Source of the DNA: an uncultured Bacilli bacterium
GTDB lineage: Bacteria > Bacillota_I > Bacilli_A > ML615J-28 > CAG-313
Direction of reading: 5' to 3'
DNA: 64,000 nucleotides
Assembly (NCBI GenBank): GCA_934140285.1
Contig: CAKPBI010000004.1
Coordinates: forward strand, 104,768 to 168,767
The notes below the pieces were generated by a model, which searched no databases, was not told where the DNA came from, and was given only the letters and a program-made list of their open reading frames with translations. The translations under genes were made by a program, and so were the position numbers. This document shows, one piece after another, positions 1 through 8,267 of this stretch (its first letter is position 1; each line of letters begins with the position of its first letter).

Positions 1-1
1 G

Positions 2-557
2 ATTATTGAAAAAGTAGTTGATAAAGATGAAATGATAAGAGATTTAAAATTATTTAAAAAATATTATTTTTTACCATTTAAAAGAGTATCATTAATATTT
101 ATAATTCTTTTGATATATGGTTTTATTAGTTTCCTTTTTGAATGTTTATTTTCAAATGAATCGACTTTTAAAAATATATATATGTTTTTTCTTATATTTC
201 TAGTATAATATTATTTAATTATAGCAGCTCGTACATTGATAAAAACCAATAAAGATATTAAGATGCTAATAAATGATAGAACGAAAATCTACGATACTAG
301 AGATTATATTATTAGAAAATTTACCTTTACTGCTGATGAATTAATTATTGAAAAAGATGATGGAACTAATCAAGTAACTGATAAGTTTTTATTAGATGAT
401 CTTTATATAGTATGGATTGATAAAAAGAAAAGCTTTTATCATGCAATTTAAAACTGGTAAAAATAGAAGGATACTAGCAGTTCATTCAGATAAAATAGAT
501 GAATTAGAAACATATTTCATAAAAAATAATATTAGGTATCATATAGTAAAAAGATAA
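2..557 (+). pseudogene. Decayed membrane protein gene, possibly YcxB-like
   Basis: The frame is open from the window edge and encodes two hydrophobic stretches, then hits TAA at 206-208. The same frame continues without another stop from 209 to 451, encoding a soluble domain that ends in a Trp-Ile-Asp-Lys/Ser-Phe-Tyr stretch. After a one-base shift near 441 a third frame runs to TAA at 555-557. Two membrane segments followed by a small beta-rich domain resemble YcxB-like proteins, but this is only a pattern match. The simplest reading is one gene broken by a nonsense mutation and a frameshift. The alternative is two or three tiny ORFs; the middle one would start at TTG 236 without a convincing ribosome site. 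The 5' end lies outside the window. Confidence 0.5.
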
Positions 558-597
558 TGATACTTAAATATAATCACTAATAAAATAAAAAGCCCTT

Positions 598-605
598 AAG
601 TTAAC
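598..605. repeat. Left target-site duplication (AAGTTAAC)
   Basis: Eight bases identical to 1085-1092, directly abutting the left terminal inverted repeat of the ISL3-like element. An 8-bp duplication is the usual length for the ISL3 family. Confidence 0.88.
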
Positions 606-1084
606 GGTTCTATAAAATCTTTTGTGATTTTGTGATAAATTTTTGTATTTAATCACAAAAGATTTTTGGAATTATCACAAAAAATTTATTAAAAGAGGTG
701 CCAATTTTAGGCACCTCTACCCGTTTATAGGCGTGTGTTTAATCTTTCTTGTGTAATTGAAATTATTAGTAATTGAACAACCACCACATTTATTACAAGG
801 CAAATTAACATCTTTTATTTGATCAATATAGACATAGTAAACATCGTTTACAAGTTCAACTTTTTTAATAACTATATTTTTTTCTTGAAAATTTAGTAAT
901 TTTAATGTATAATCTTTTATGTTCATTTTAAGCCTTTCTTATAGTAATACTGCAATATTATTATAGAAAAAAATGAATTATAAAAAAAGTGTTTAGTATT
1001 TTTAGTTACTAAGCACTTTTTTAGTCACAAAAGAATTTTAATTTTATCACAAAATCACAAAATCACAAAAGAATTTATAGAACC
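606..1084. mobile_element. Internally deleted ISL3-family mini-element
   Basis: The ends form an inverted repeat of about 31 bp with one mismatch (606-636 against 1054-1084), starting GGTTCTATAAA, the GGnTCT-type end seen in ISL3 elements. It is flanked by a perfect 8-bp direct repeat. Inside are only the first 69 codons of an ISL3-type transposase, a hairpin right after its stop (AGAGGTGCC...GGCACCTCT, about 694-718), and a second hairpin at 987-1018 near the other end. The ends are further enriched in repeats of the TTTTGTGAT motif. At 479 bp it cannot encode a full transposase, so it would move only in trans. It is inserted in the loop of a pre-existing terminator. Confidence 0.85.
717..926 (-). 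pseudogene. ISL3 transposase N-terminal fragment
   Basis: A 69-residue ORF matching the start of ISL3 transposases: about 40 residues of beta-rich lead-in, a CNKC zinc-binding pair (residues 44-47), then a Tyr-x-Arg-Lys-Ile-Lys-His segment typical of the zf-ISL3 domain. Family members are about 400 residues, so the helix-turn-helix and DDE catalytic domain are missing. The stop is followed directly by a hairpin terminator, which suggests a clean internal deletion that joined codon 69 to the old 3' end. A TATAAT lies upstream on the minus strand, so the fragment may still be expressed. It could at most bind the element ends. Confidence 0.75.
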
Positions 1085-1092
1085 AAGTTAAC
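1085..1092. repeat. Right target-site duplication (AAGTTAAC)
   Basis: Exact copy of 598-605, abutting the right inverted repeat of the ISL3-like element. Confidence 0.88.
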
Positions 1093-1108
1093 AAGTTCAT
1101 GACTTGAA

Positions 1109-1118
1109 AACTTAAGGG
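1109..1118 (-). terminator. Proximal arm of a terminator split by the ISL3 element
   Basis: The arm AACTTAAGGG at 1109-1118 is complementary to CCCTTAAGTT at 593-602, now 479 bp plus the duplication away. With the element removed, the two arms form a hairpin followed on the minus strand by a T-rich tail (581-592 region), directly after the stop of the nrdG-like gene. The element therefore landed in the loop of this gene's intrinsic terminator. Confidence 0.7.
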
Positions 1119-1123
1119 TTTTC

Positions 1124-1819
1124 TTAATAGCCTCTTAGATATACATTTGTTATAAATTGTTCTAAGTATTCTTTATATTCGATAGCAGTTTCTTTTTTTA
1201 TTTCATGAAAGCCTTTAGAAAGAGATGAATCTCTTTCAACAAAATGTTGTAGATAGTAAGTTTTGGTTCCGTTAATTAAATCTTTGATTTCTTTAATACT
1301 ATCGAAATCATGAAATTCTTTAACAAGAGTTGTTCTAAATTCATGATGAATATTAGATGTTTCTAAGATGTTAATGGTTTCTTTGATTTTTTCTAGCGGA
1401 ACTTTATTTATTCCTGCTACCATACTATAGTTAGAAGTACCACTCTTGATGTCCATCGCAATGTAATCAACTAAATGGTTGTCGATTAATTCTTTGACCA
1501 TTTTAGGGTTGGTACCATTGGTATCAAGTTTTATGACAAAACCTAAATCTTTGATTTTCTTTATATAATAAGGAAGTGATACCATTAGGGTTGGTTCTCC
1601 ACCGGTGATGCAGACGGCTTCAATTATTTTTTTTCTACTTGTAAGGTAATCAATGATTTCGTTAAAATCAAGGGGTTTTTCAACATCATTATTTACAAGA
1701 GGGCCATTGTGACACCATGGACATCTGAAGTTGCAACCACTAGTAAATAGTGTACACGTAACATATCCTTCAAAGTCTACAAGCGATATTTTTTCAATTC
1801 CAACAAATCCATCAATCAT
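1124..1819 (-). CDS. nrdG: Anaerobic ribonucleotide reductase activase, radical SAM (NrdG-type)
   Basis: 231 residues. A CxxxCxxC radical-SAM cluster motif is visible (CNFRCPWC, residues 29-36), followed by a GGEPT motif near 72-76. Together these fit the TIGR02495-like anaerobic ribonucleoside-triphosphate reductase activating proteins, which use SAM and a 4Fe-4S cluster to make the glycyl radical on NrdD. No nrdD is in the window. The start overlaps the ispG stop by 4 bp (ATGA), so the two are translationally coupled; both products carry Fe-S clusters. Its terminator is interrupted by the ISL3 element. Another radical-SAM activase for a glycyl-radical enzyme is possible. Confidence 0.82.
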   Translation of the reverse strand: MIDGFVGIEKISLVDFEGYVTCTLFTSGCNFRCPWCHNGPLVNNDVEKPLDFNEIIDYLTSRKKIIEAVCITGGEPTLMVSLPYYIKKIKDLGFVIKLDTNGTNPKMVKELIDNHLVDYIAMDIKSGTSNYSMVAGINKVPLEKIKETINILETSNIHHEFRTTLVKEFHDFDSIKEIKDLINGTKTYYLQHFVERDSSLSKGFHEIKKETAIEYKEYLEQFITNVYLRGY

Positions 1820-2871
1820 TTTGTATTTATCATTTTCAAGATTTCTTCCTTTAAACAGTCGACAATCTTATCTTCAGGAATCTTCTTAATGATTTCTCCT
1901 TTCTTGAATAATACGCCACATCCATTTCCCCCCGCAATCCCAAGGTCAGCTTCTCTTGCTTCTCCAGGACCATTGACTACACATCCCATAATGGCGATGG
2001 TTAAGTCTTTGTTAATTGATTCACAAAAACTTTCAATTTCTTTTACGACGGGTTCCATATTATAGTTGGTTCTACCACATGTAGGACAAACAGTCAACCT
2101 TGGTTTTTGGTAAAGATGACACATAGAAAGAATTTCTTTACATACAGGAATTTCATTTAATGGGGATCCATGTAAAGATACTCTAATCGTGTTACCAATA
2201 CCTTCAAAAAGAAGTGTACCAAGAACATAACTAGAAGCAATGGTTCCACTAAATTTAGTTCCAGACTCGGTAAGTCCAATATGAATAGGATATGGATAAC
2301 GAGCTGCTAAAGCTCTATTTACTTCAATAGTAGATTCAATATCAGTAGCTTTTATGGATAAAACTAAATCCTTAAAATCAAAACTTTCCATAAGTTTTAC
2401 TGCTCGGTCCATACTTTCTAAAAGTGCAAGTGGGGTAACATGATGATATTTTTCAAGTAAATCTTTTTCTAGTGATCCACTATTAATCCCAATACGAATT
2501 GGAACATGATACTCTTTACACTTATCTACTATTTGTTTAACCTTATCGTTTGAACCGATGTTTCCGGGATTAATCCTAATTTTATCAGCTCCACTAGTTA
2601 TCGCAAGAATTGCGAGTTTATAATCAAAGTGGATGTCCGCAACAATTGGTATTCTAATTTGCTTTTTAATTTCTTTGATCGCGAGAGCATCTTCCTCATC
2701 AAGAACTGCTACTCTAACGATTTCACATCCTAGAAGTGTTAAATCATTAATTTGTTTAACGGTCTTTTCAATGTCTTTTGTTTTGGTATTAGTCATTGAC
2801 TGAATGACAACTTTATTAGATCCGCCAATTACGACATTTCCTACTTTTACTTTTATGGTATTAGATCTCAT
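1816..2871 (-). CDS. ispG: 4-hydroxy-3-methylbut-2-en-1-yl diphosphate synthase (IspG/GcpE)
   Basis: 351 residues, the usual bacterial length. It converts MEcPP to HMBPP in the MEP isoprenoid pathway using a 4Fe-4S cluster. Cluster ligands are visible in CPTCGRTNYN (about residue 262) and in the GCVVNGPGEA segment near 296-305. The N-terminal TIM-barrel part shows the family SMTNTKT and ADIHFDY segments. The start is ATG 2871 with an AAGGATGTGAT ribosome site and a TATAAT about 25 bp further upstream. It is the first gene of a two-gene operon with the nrdG-like gene. It implies MEP-pathway isoprenoid synthesis in the host. Confidence 0.96.
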   Translation of the reverse strand: MRSNTIKVKVGNVVIGGSNKVVIQSMTNTKTKDIEKTVKQINDLTLLGCEIVRVAVLDEEDALAIKEIKKQIRIPIVADIHFDYKLAILAITSGADKIRINPGNIGSNDKVKQIVDKCKEYHVPIRIGINSGSLEKDLLEKYHHVTPLALLESMDRAVKLMESFDFKDLVLSIKATDIESTIEVNRALAARYPYPIHIGLTESGTKFSGTIASSYVLGTLLFEGIGNTIRVSLHGSPLNEIPVCKEILSMCHLYQKPRLTVCPTCGRTNYNMEPVVKEIESFCESINKDLTIAIMGCVVNGPGEAREADLGIAGGNGCGVLFKKGEIIKKIPEDKIVDCLKEEILKMINTK

Positions 2872-2917
2872 AATATCACATCCTTAAGTATAGTAATTAT
2901 AACATAAAATAAAAAAA

Positions 2918-2936
2918 AGAGCCCTTTGAAGGCTCT
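2918..2936 (-). terminator. Intrinsic terminator
   Basis: AGAGCC/GGCTCT hairpin (2918-2923 with 2931-2936) followed on the minus strand by eight T. It overlaps the stop codon of the helix-turn-helix gene at 2935-2937. Confidence 0.85.
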
Positions 2937-3495
2937 ATTTATTACTTGAAGTAGTCTTTTTAGTAGTAGTTTTCTTAGTAGTTTTTTTCTCATCAGGATT
3001 TGGTAAAACTGATGTAGTTGCATTTTCAACTACCACTTTTTTCTTTTTAGTCTTTCTTTGTGGAGAACGAATATGACCACGTCTTAAAAAGTTATAGATG
3101 GTGCTACGACTTGCTTGTACACCATATTGAGCTTGGACGATACGTGCAAACTCTGAAAAGTTAGTGCCACGATATTCACGACGATAAAGCTTACAAACAA
3201 ATGTTGAAATTTCTGTATCATAGGTGTTATATGGCTTATAGTTTTTATTTTTATGGATTACTCCCTCACGGCCTTCTTCAATTACTTGACGTTTTAAGTT
3301 ACGAACTTGACGAGTCGTGATACCTAGTTTTTTAGCAGCTTGAGTACCATTAATCTCACCTTCTAGTAATTTGGTGATAACTCTTAGTTTTTTACGTTCC
3401 GTTTTAGAAAGTTTTTTCTTCGGTTTTTCTTCGACTAAAGTGACAGTCCCATCAGGGTTTACTACTTCAACCATCTTCGGTTTTACTATTGGCAT
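2935..3495 (-). CDS. Transposase-derived helix-turn-helix DNA-binding protein
   Basis: 186 residues. Residues 28-75 (LSKTERKKLRVITKLLEG, then TQAAKKLGITTRQVRNLKRQ) match the first helix-turn-helix of IS1202/ISNCY-type transposases. Residues 92-140 match the second, linker-like helical unit (ASRSTIYNFLRRGHI). The catalytic DDE domain is absent; instead a Lys/Thr-rich basic tail follows (residues 146-186). It stands alone with a near-consensus promoter and its own terminator, and no inverted repeats are seen around it. This suggests a domesticated or conserved DNA-binding protein rather than an active element. Its function is unknown; a nucleoid-associated or regulatory role is inference. Confidence 0.65.
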   Translation of the reverse strand: MPIVKPKMVEVVNPDGTVTLVEEKPKKKLSKTERKKLRVITKLLEGEINGTQAAKKLGITTRQVRNLKRQVIEEGREGVIHKNKNYKPYNTYDTEISTFVCKLYRREYRGTNFSEFARIVQAQYGVQASRSTIYNFLRRGHIRSPQRKTKKKKVVVENATTSVLPNPDEKKTTKKTTTKKTTSSNK

Positions 3496-3522
3496 AATAT
3501 CAGTCCCTTTCTAACTATAATT

Positions 3523-3551
3523 ATTATACCAAATTTAGACAATCATTTCAA
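3523..3551 (-). promoter_or_regulatory. Sigma-A promoter of the helix-turn-helix gene
   Basis: On the minus strand, TTGAAA (3546-3551), a 17-bp spacer and TATAAT (3523-3528), then an AAAGGGA ribosome site before ATG 3495. Confidence 0.85.
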
Positions 3552-3952
3552 GTATTTTGATAGGAAATATTTGTGTGAATACGTTTTTAAAATAAAAACA
3601 AAAGACAAAGTTAAATTAAAAATAATGAAAAAAATTATTAAAAAATTAAAAAAACATTGTAAAAATAAATCTATTATTTGTTATAAAGGTGAACAGATAA
3701 AAAATAATGATTCTAATGTTTTCTATTTAATATTTTATAAATATCAAAATTGACTACCTAACTTTTTAGGAAAAACGTAATGTAGTCCTCCTCTATTTCC
3801 TTTCGACTCTAAAAAATAGAAAATAGCAAAATTTAAACATTTTTAATCACACGTTTTAATGTTTAATAAAATCCTCTCACTAACCACAAAACTCACTTTC
3901 TTTTAGGAATCATTAAATTTTATCGTTTATATACATTCACTCACAGTAAAAG
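3552..3952. other. Intergenic region with no supported gene
   Basis: About 400 bp. A Lys-rich 60-codon frame (3571-3753, TTG start) has no clear ribosome site, no recognisable domain and the composition expected of random AT-rich sequence. I see no RNA gene or promoter I can support before the terminator at 3953. Confidence 0.5.
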
Positions 3953-3980
3953 GCATTATTCTAATTGAATAATGCTTTTT
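3953..3980 (+). terminator. Intrinsic terminator, possibly bidirectional
   Basis: GCATTATTC/GAATAATGC hairpin with a 5-nt loop and five T; A-rich on the other side. No confident gene ends upstream on the plus strand. Confidence 0.65.
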
Positions 3981-4002
3981 ATTTTATAAATAAACCTTTT
4001 AA

Positions 4003-4011
4003 TGATATAAT
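4003..4011 (+). promoter_or_regulatory. Extended -10 promoter of the rluA-metK operon
   Basis: TGATATAAT: an extended -10 (TG-n-TATAAT) 28 bp before the TTG start of the pseudouridine synthase gene. No good -35 is visible, as expected for extended -10 promoters. Confidence 0.65.
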
Positions 4012-4038
4012 AAGTAAGTAGTATGGGAGGTGCGTACA

Positions 4039-4704
4039 TTGACCTACCAAGATTTAGAAGTCGTTTATGAAACTAATCATCTAATCGTCGTTGTAAAGCC
4101 AGCAGGGATTTTATCCCAAAAAGATGTAACTAACGATCTTGATATGATGACATTAGTTAAAGAATATTTAAAGAATAAATATAATAAGCCAGGCGAGGCT
4201 TTTTTAGGTTTAGTTCATCGTCTTGACCGAATGACATCAGGATTAATGGTGTTTGGTAAAACCTCAAAAGGAGCTAGCCGCCTTAGTGAACAAATCAGAA
4301 ATCATGAGTTTATTAAAAAGTATTTTACGGTTGTAGAAAACAAAATAACTAAAGATGGTACGTTAACTAACAAGATGTCATATGATGAAAAGACTAAAAA
4401 AGCTTACCTTGATGAAAATGGTAAACTCGCAGTACTACATTATAAAGTCATAAAAAATGAATTTGGGGCCTTAGGCTTAAAAAACAATACCCTACTTGAA
4501 GTATTACTTGAAACAGGAAGACATCATCAAATTAGATTACAAATGTCAGCTTTTTCTCACCCTCTATTAGGTGATACTTTATATGGAAGTAAAGTTAAAT
4601 GTAAAATCTTTTTACACGCTTACTATTTAAGTTTTAAAGATCCAGTAACTAAAGAAAAACTAGAATTTATTAAATACCCTACATGGTACGAAAGGAGAGA
4701 CTAA
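4039..4704 (+). CDS. RluA-family pseudouridine synthase
   Basis: 222 residues from TTG 4039. I prefer this start to the GTG at 4030 because GGGAGG at 4025-4030 is an ideal ribosome site 8 nt before the TTG and overlaps the GTG. The catalytic motif HRLDRMTSG is present, as is the GRHHQIRLQ segment and the C-terminal HPLLGDTLYG motif. It makes pseudouridine in rRNA or tRNA. It is short and has no S4 domain, like the RluC/RluD catalytic core alone. The metK start follows after 1 nt, so it probably leads the metK operon. Confidence 0.87.
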   Translation: MTYQDLEVVYETNHLIVVVKPAGILSQKDVTNDLDMMTLVKEYLKNKYNKPGEAFLGLVHRLDRMTSGLMVFGKTSKGASRLSEQIRNHEFIKKYFTVVENKITKDGTLTNKMSYDEKTKKAYLDENGKLAVLHYKVIKNEFGALGLKNNTLLEVLLETGRHHQIRLQMSAFSHPLLGDTLYGSKVKCKIFLHAYYLSFKDPVTKEKLEFIKYPTWYERRD

Positions 4705-4705
4705 A

Positions 4706-5863
4706 ATGAAAGAATTTAAAGAAAGAAGAATATTTACCTCAGAATCAGTAACTGAAGGTCATCCTGATAAAGTATGTGACCAAATCGCTGATGCCATTCT
4801 TGATGATTTACTATCAAAAGATCAACATGCGAAAGTAGCATGTGAAGTTATCGCAACCACTGGTTTAGTCCTTGTTATGGGTGAAGTAACAACTAATAGT
4901 TATGTTGATGTTCAAAAAATTGTTCGTGAAACAGTTGATAGAATTGGTTATAATCGTGGTAAGTTTGGCTTTGATGCGGAAAACTTAAGTGTACTTGTGG
5001 CCTTAGATGAACAATCACCAGACATTGCGATGGGAGTAAGAGATGGTGAAGGTGCTGGCGACCAAGGCATTATGTTTGGTTATGCTTGTGATGAAACAGA
5101 AGAACTAATGCCCCTTCCAATTATGCTTGCACATAAACTTGCGAAGAGATTAAGTGATGTAAGAAAGAATAACCATCCAAAAGAACTTCGTCCTGATGGT
5201 AAAACTCAAGTATCTGTAGAATATGATGAAGAAGGAAATCCTGCAAGAATTGATGCCATCCTAGTTTCTACTCAACATGATGAAGATGTAACCATTGATT
5301 GGTTAAGAAAAGTAATTACCGAAGAAGTAATCAAACCAATTGTACCTGCACATTTAATGGATGAAAATACTAAGATTTATGTAAATCCAACTGGTCGTTT
5401 TGTAATTGGTGGTCCAAAAGGAGATTCTGGTTTAACTGGTCGTAAGATTATTGTTGATACTTATGGGGGTTACGCTCCTCATGGTGGTGGTTCCTTTAGT
5501 GGTAAAGACCCAACTAAAGTTGACAGAAGTGCAAGTTATGCCTTAAGATGGATTGCTAAAAACATGGTTGCAGCAGGATTTGCTAAAAAACTTCAAATCC
5601 AAGTTTCTTACGGAATTGGTATGGCTGAGCCTATCTCCATCTGTGTTGACACATTTGGAACTAGTGATTACTCTGAACATGAATTAATTAAAATAATTCG
5701 TAAACATTTTGATTTAACCCCAAAAGGTATAATTGAAACTCTTGACCTACGTCGTCCTATCTACGAACAAACAGCCGCATATGGTCATTTTGGACGTAAC
5801 GACTTAGATTTACCTTGGGAAAGACTAAATAAAGTAGAAGAATTAAAAAAGGAGATTAAATAA
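4706..5863 (+). CDS. metK: S-adenosylmethionine synthase
   Basis: 385 residues, full length. It makes SAM from methionine and ATP. Visible motifs are GHPDKVCDQIAD near the N-terminus (ATP/Mg), GEGAGDQGIMFGYA in the centre, and the glycine-rich GGGSFSGKDPTKVDRS near residue 270. The ribosome site AAAGGAGAG precedes ATG 4706. I see no SAM riboswitch upstream; the gene sits directly behind the pseudouridine synthase gene. The stop codon abuts the start of the GH4 gene with no gap, an unusual pairing of SAM synthesis with sugar catabolism. Confidence 0.98.
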   Translation: MKEFKERRIFTSESVTEGHPDKVCDQIADAILDDLLSKDQHAKVACEVIATTGLVLVMGEVTTNSYVDVQKIVRETVDRIGYNRGKFGFDAENLSVLVALDEQSPDIAMGVRDGEGAGDQGIMFGYACDETEELMPLPIMLAHKLAKRLSDVRKNNHPKELRPDGKTQVSVEYDEEGNPARIDAILVSTQHDEDVTIDWLRKVITEEVIKPIVPAHLMDENTKIYVNPTGRFVIGGPKGDSGLTGRKIIVDTYGGYAPHGGGSFSGKDPTKVDRSASYALRWIAKNMVAAGFAKKLQIQVSYGIGMAEPISICVDTFGTSDYSEHELIKIIRKHFDLTPKGIIETLDLRRPIYEQTAAYGHFGRNDLDLPWERLNKVEELKKEIK

Positions 5864-7156
5864 ATGAAGATTTGTATTATTGGATCAGGAAGTACTTATA
5901 CCCCTGAACTTATTGAAGGTTTAATTAATAAAAGAGATTCCCTACCTGTTACGGAATTATATTTAATGGATATCGATGAAAGAAAACTAAGAATCGTTGG
6001 TGGTTTATGTCAAAGAATGATTGAAGCCGCAAACCTTCCATGTAAAGTTGTAATGACGATGGATTATGAAGAAGCCTTACTAAATGCTGACTTTGTACTT
6101 GCACAAATCCGCGTTGGTAAACTTCCTGCCCGTGTTAAAGATGAAAAGATTCCTCTTAAGTATAACTTGATTGGTCAAGAAACATGTGGTATTGGTGGTA
6201 TGTTTAAAGGCTTAAGAACCATCCCTGCTTTAATTAAAATTGTTCACTTAATGGAAAAATGTTGTCCTAATGCATGGCTAATCAACTTCTCTAACCCATC
6301 AGGTATGATTGCTGAAGCTCTACTTAACTACACTAACGTTAAGATGATGGGATTATGTAATGTTCCAATTAACATGATTGATGGAATCAAACGTCAAATG
6401 AATCTACCTAATGCGGAAGTTGAATATCTAGGTCTTAACCATTTCACTTATGTAACTAAGATTATTGACAATGGACATGACTACTTAGATGAAGCCATCA
6501 AAAAAGGTGTAAACTCTGAAACAATGAAGAATATCCCTGCTAGTGGTTTCACTCCTGAAGATATTGCCGCAATCGGTGCGATTCCTTCTTGCTATCTTGA
6601 ATACTACTACTTTAAAAATAGTAAACTTGAAAAACTAAAAGCAGCTCCTAAAACAAGAGGCGAAGTTTGTATGGAACTAGAAGAACAACTTCTTGCTTTA
6701 TATGAAAATAGTGCATTACACACTAAACCAGAACAACTATCTAAACGTGGTGGTGCTAGATATTCAGAAGTTGCCATCTCTTTAGTAGATTCTATTTGGA
6801 ATGATAAAAATGATATCCAAGTAGTTAATATCTTAAACCATGGTGCGCTTGATTTCTTAGCTGATGATGATGCCATTGAAATTAGAGCATACATCGGTAA
6901 GAATGGTGCAACCCCAATCCCTGCTCATTTTGATAATGATCATATTAAAGAATACATTAAACAAGTAAAAGCTTATGAAAAACATGCGGTTAAAGCTGCT
7001 ATCTATGGAGATCGTAATGAAGCATTACGTGCCCTTGTAATGAACCCTCTTGTTGGCGACTTAAAAACGGCTGAAGCTTGCTTTGATGAATTACTAGAGG
7101 CTCATAAAGAATATTTACCACAATTCTTTGGTGAAAAGGTTGAGGTAAATAAGTAA
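5864..7156 (+). CDS. Glycoside hydrolase family 4 (6-phospho-beta-glucosidase type)
   Basis: 430 residues. The N-terminal Rossmann signature GSGSTYTPELIEG binds NAD+. The GQETCGIGG segment, NFSNPSG, the metal-binding cysteine in GLCNVP and the histidine in LGLNHFTYV are typical of GH4, which hydrolyses phospho-glycosides by an NAD+/Mn2+ redox mechanism. The motif set fits 6-phospho-beta-glucosidases (LicH/CelF/BglT) better than alpha-galactosidases, but the substrate is inferred. It lies between metK and a BadF-type kinase with zero-base junctions on both sides. No PTS genes are nearby, so the phosphorylated substrate may come from the adjacent kinase. Confidence 0.88.
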   Translation: MKICIIGSGSTYTPELIEGLINKRDSLPVTELYLMDIDERKLRIVGGLCQRMIEAANLPCKVVMTMDYEEALLNADFVLAQIRVGKLPARVKDEKIPLKYNLIGQETCGIGGMFKGLRTIPALIKIVHLMEKCCPNAWLINFSNPSGMIAEALLNYTNVKMMGLCNVPINMIDGIKRQMNLPNAEVEYLGLNHFTYVTKIIDNGHDYLDEAIKKGVNSETMKNIPASGFTPEDIAAIGAIPSCYLEYYYFKNSKLEKLKAAPKTRGEVCMELEEQLLALYENSALHTKPEQLSKRGGARYSEVAISLVDSIWNDKNDIQVVNILNHGALDFLADDDAIEIRAYIGKNGATPIPAHFDNDHIKEYIKQVKAYEKHAVKAAIYGDRNEALRALVMNPLVGDLKTAEACFDELLEAHKEYLPQFFGEKVEVNK

Positions 7157-8152
7157 ATGAAGCTGTATATCTTAGGAGTTGATGGTGGAAACACCAAAAC
7201 TGATTACCTATTATATGATACTTTAGGAAACTTCATTGATGGTATTAGAAGTGGAACTTGTAGTCATGAGGCCAAAGGTTTAGGTTTTAATGGTGCTTAC
7301 CTCGTGATGAAAGAAAATATCGAAACTCTTCTAAAAAGAAATGATGTAAACATTGAAGATGTCAAAGGGGCATGCTTTGGACTTGCGGGAGTAGATGTTC
7401 CTTTTCAAAAGAAAGCATTAGAAGAAATTGTTGAAAAAATTGGCTTTAAAAATTATATTGTTGTTAATGATGGCTTCTTAGGAATTAAAGCAGCCTCCCC
7501 TAATGGAACTGGCGTATGTTCAATCAATGGTACTGGTACCGTTAATGTTGGTATCGACCATCATGGTAATGGTACCCAAGTAGGTGGCATTGGCTATCTA
7601 TCAGGTGATGAAGCCGGGGGATCATTCCTTGCGAGAAGAACTATCCAAGCCGCTTTTGACGCAAGCTATCGTTTTGGTGAAGAAACATCTCTTGTTGATG
7701 ATGTTTTCAAAATGTATGAAATAAATCATAAATCAGAACTTGCGGATGCGTTATTACAAAAACCAATTGATTCAACTTACCTTATTAAATGTCTATGCAA
7801 TAGAGCTAACGAAGGTGATAGTGTTGCTATCTCCATCTTAGAAACCGCTGGACATAATATGGCACGTTCAACAGCTGGTGTTATCAGTCATCTAGATTTT
7901 GAAGAACCCGTCCATGTCATTCAAGCAGGCTCTGTATGGTCAAAAGCTACAGCTAATCATATGAATGATAAATTTAAAGATACCGTTTTAAAACTGTCAA
8001 AACGTAAATGTAACTTTATCATTCTCAATGAACCTCCTGTTATGGGTGCTATCTTTTGGGCCTATGAACTCGCAAACAATACGCTTCCAACTAAAGAAGT
8101 AAAAGAAAAAATCTTAAATAGTATAAAACAATATCAAGAAAGCATAAAATAA
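7157..8152 (+). CDS. BadF/BcrA-type ATPase, N-acetylglucosamine-kinase-like
   Basis: 331 residues of the ASKHA fold. The phosphate-1 motif DGGNTKTDYLL is at residues 9-19 and a GTGTVNVG phosphate-2-type motif is near 127. This family includes eukaryotic and bacterial N-acetylglucosamine kinases, and such kinases often neighbour amino-sugar or glycosidase genes. Next to the GH4 enzyme, a role in phosphorylating a sugar or amino sugar is likely, but the substrate cannot be read from sequence. It is the last gene of the operon, followed by a terminator that overlaps its stop. Confidence 0.8.
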   Translation: MKLYILGVDGGNTKTDYLLYDTLGNFIDGIRSGTCSHEAKGLGFNGAYLVMKENIETLLKRNDVNIEDVKGACFGLAGVDVPFQKKALEEIVEKIGFKNYIVVNDGFLGIKAASPNGTGVCSINGTGTVNVGIDHHGNGTQVGGIGYLSGDEAGGSFLARRTIQAAFDASYRFGEETSLVDDVFKMYEINHKSELADALLQKPIDSTYLIKCLCNRANEGDSVAISILETAGHNMARSTAGVISHLDFEEPVHVIQAGSVWSKATANHMNDKFKDTVLKLSKRKCNFIILNEPPVMGAIFWAYELANNTLPTKEVKEKILNSIKQYQESIK

Positions 8153-8177
8153 AGCCTATAGAAATATAGGCTTTTTA
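8152..8177 (+). terminator. Intrinsic terminator of the metK operon
   Basis: AAGCCTATA/TATAGGCTT hairpin with a 4-nt loop and a T-run, starting at the kinase stop codon. Confidence 0.88.
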
Positions 8178-8267
8178 AAAAAAAAGAAAAAATTAAAAAA
8201 ATTTTTTAAAAAATAAAATAAAATTACATTTTTTTGGGTTATGTATAGTGAAGAAAGGTAAATAGCT

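Noticed and set aside
3571..3753. 60-codon Lys-rich ORF
   Set aside because: TTG start without a usable ribosome site, no domain, and composition typical of random AT-rich sequence.
4012..4038. SAM riboswitch for the metK operon
   Set aside because: The 5' region is under 30 nt, too short for any known SAM aptamer.
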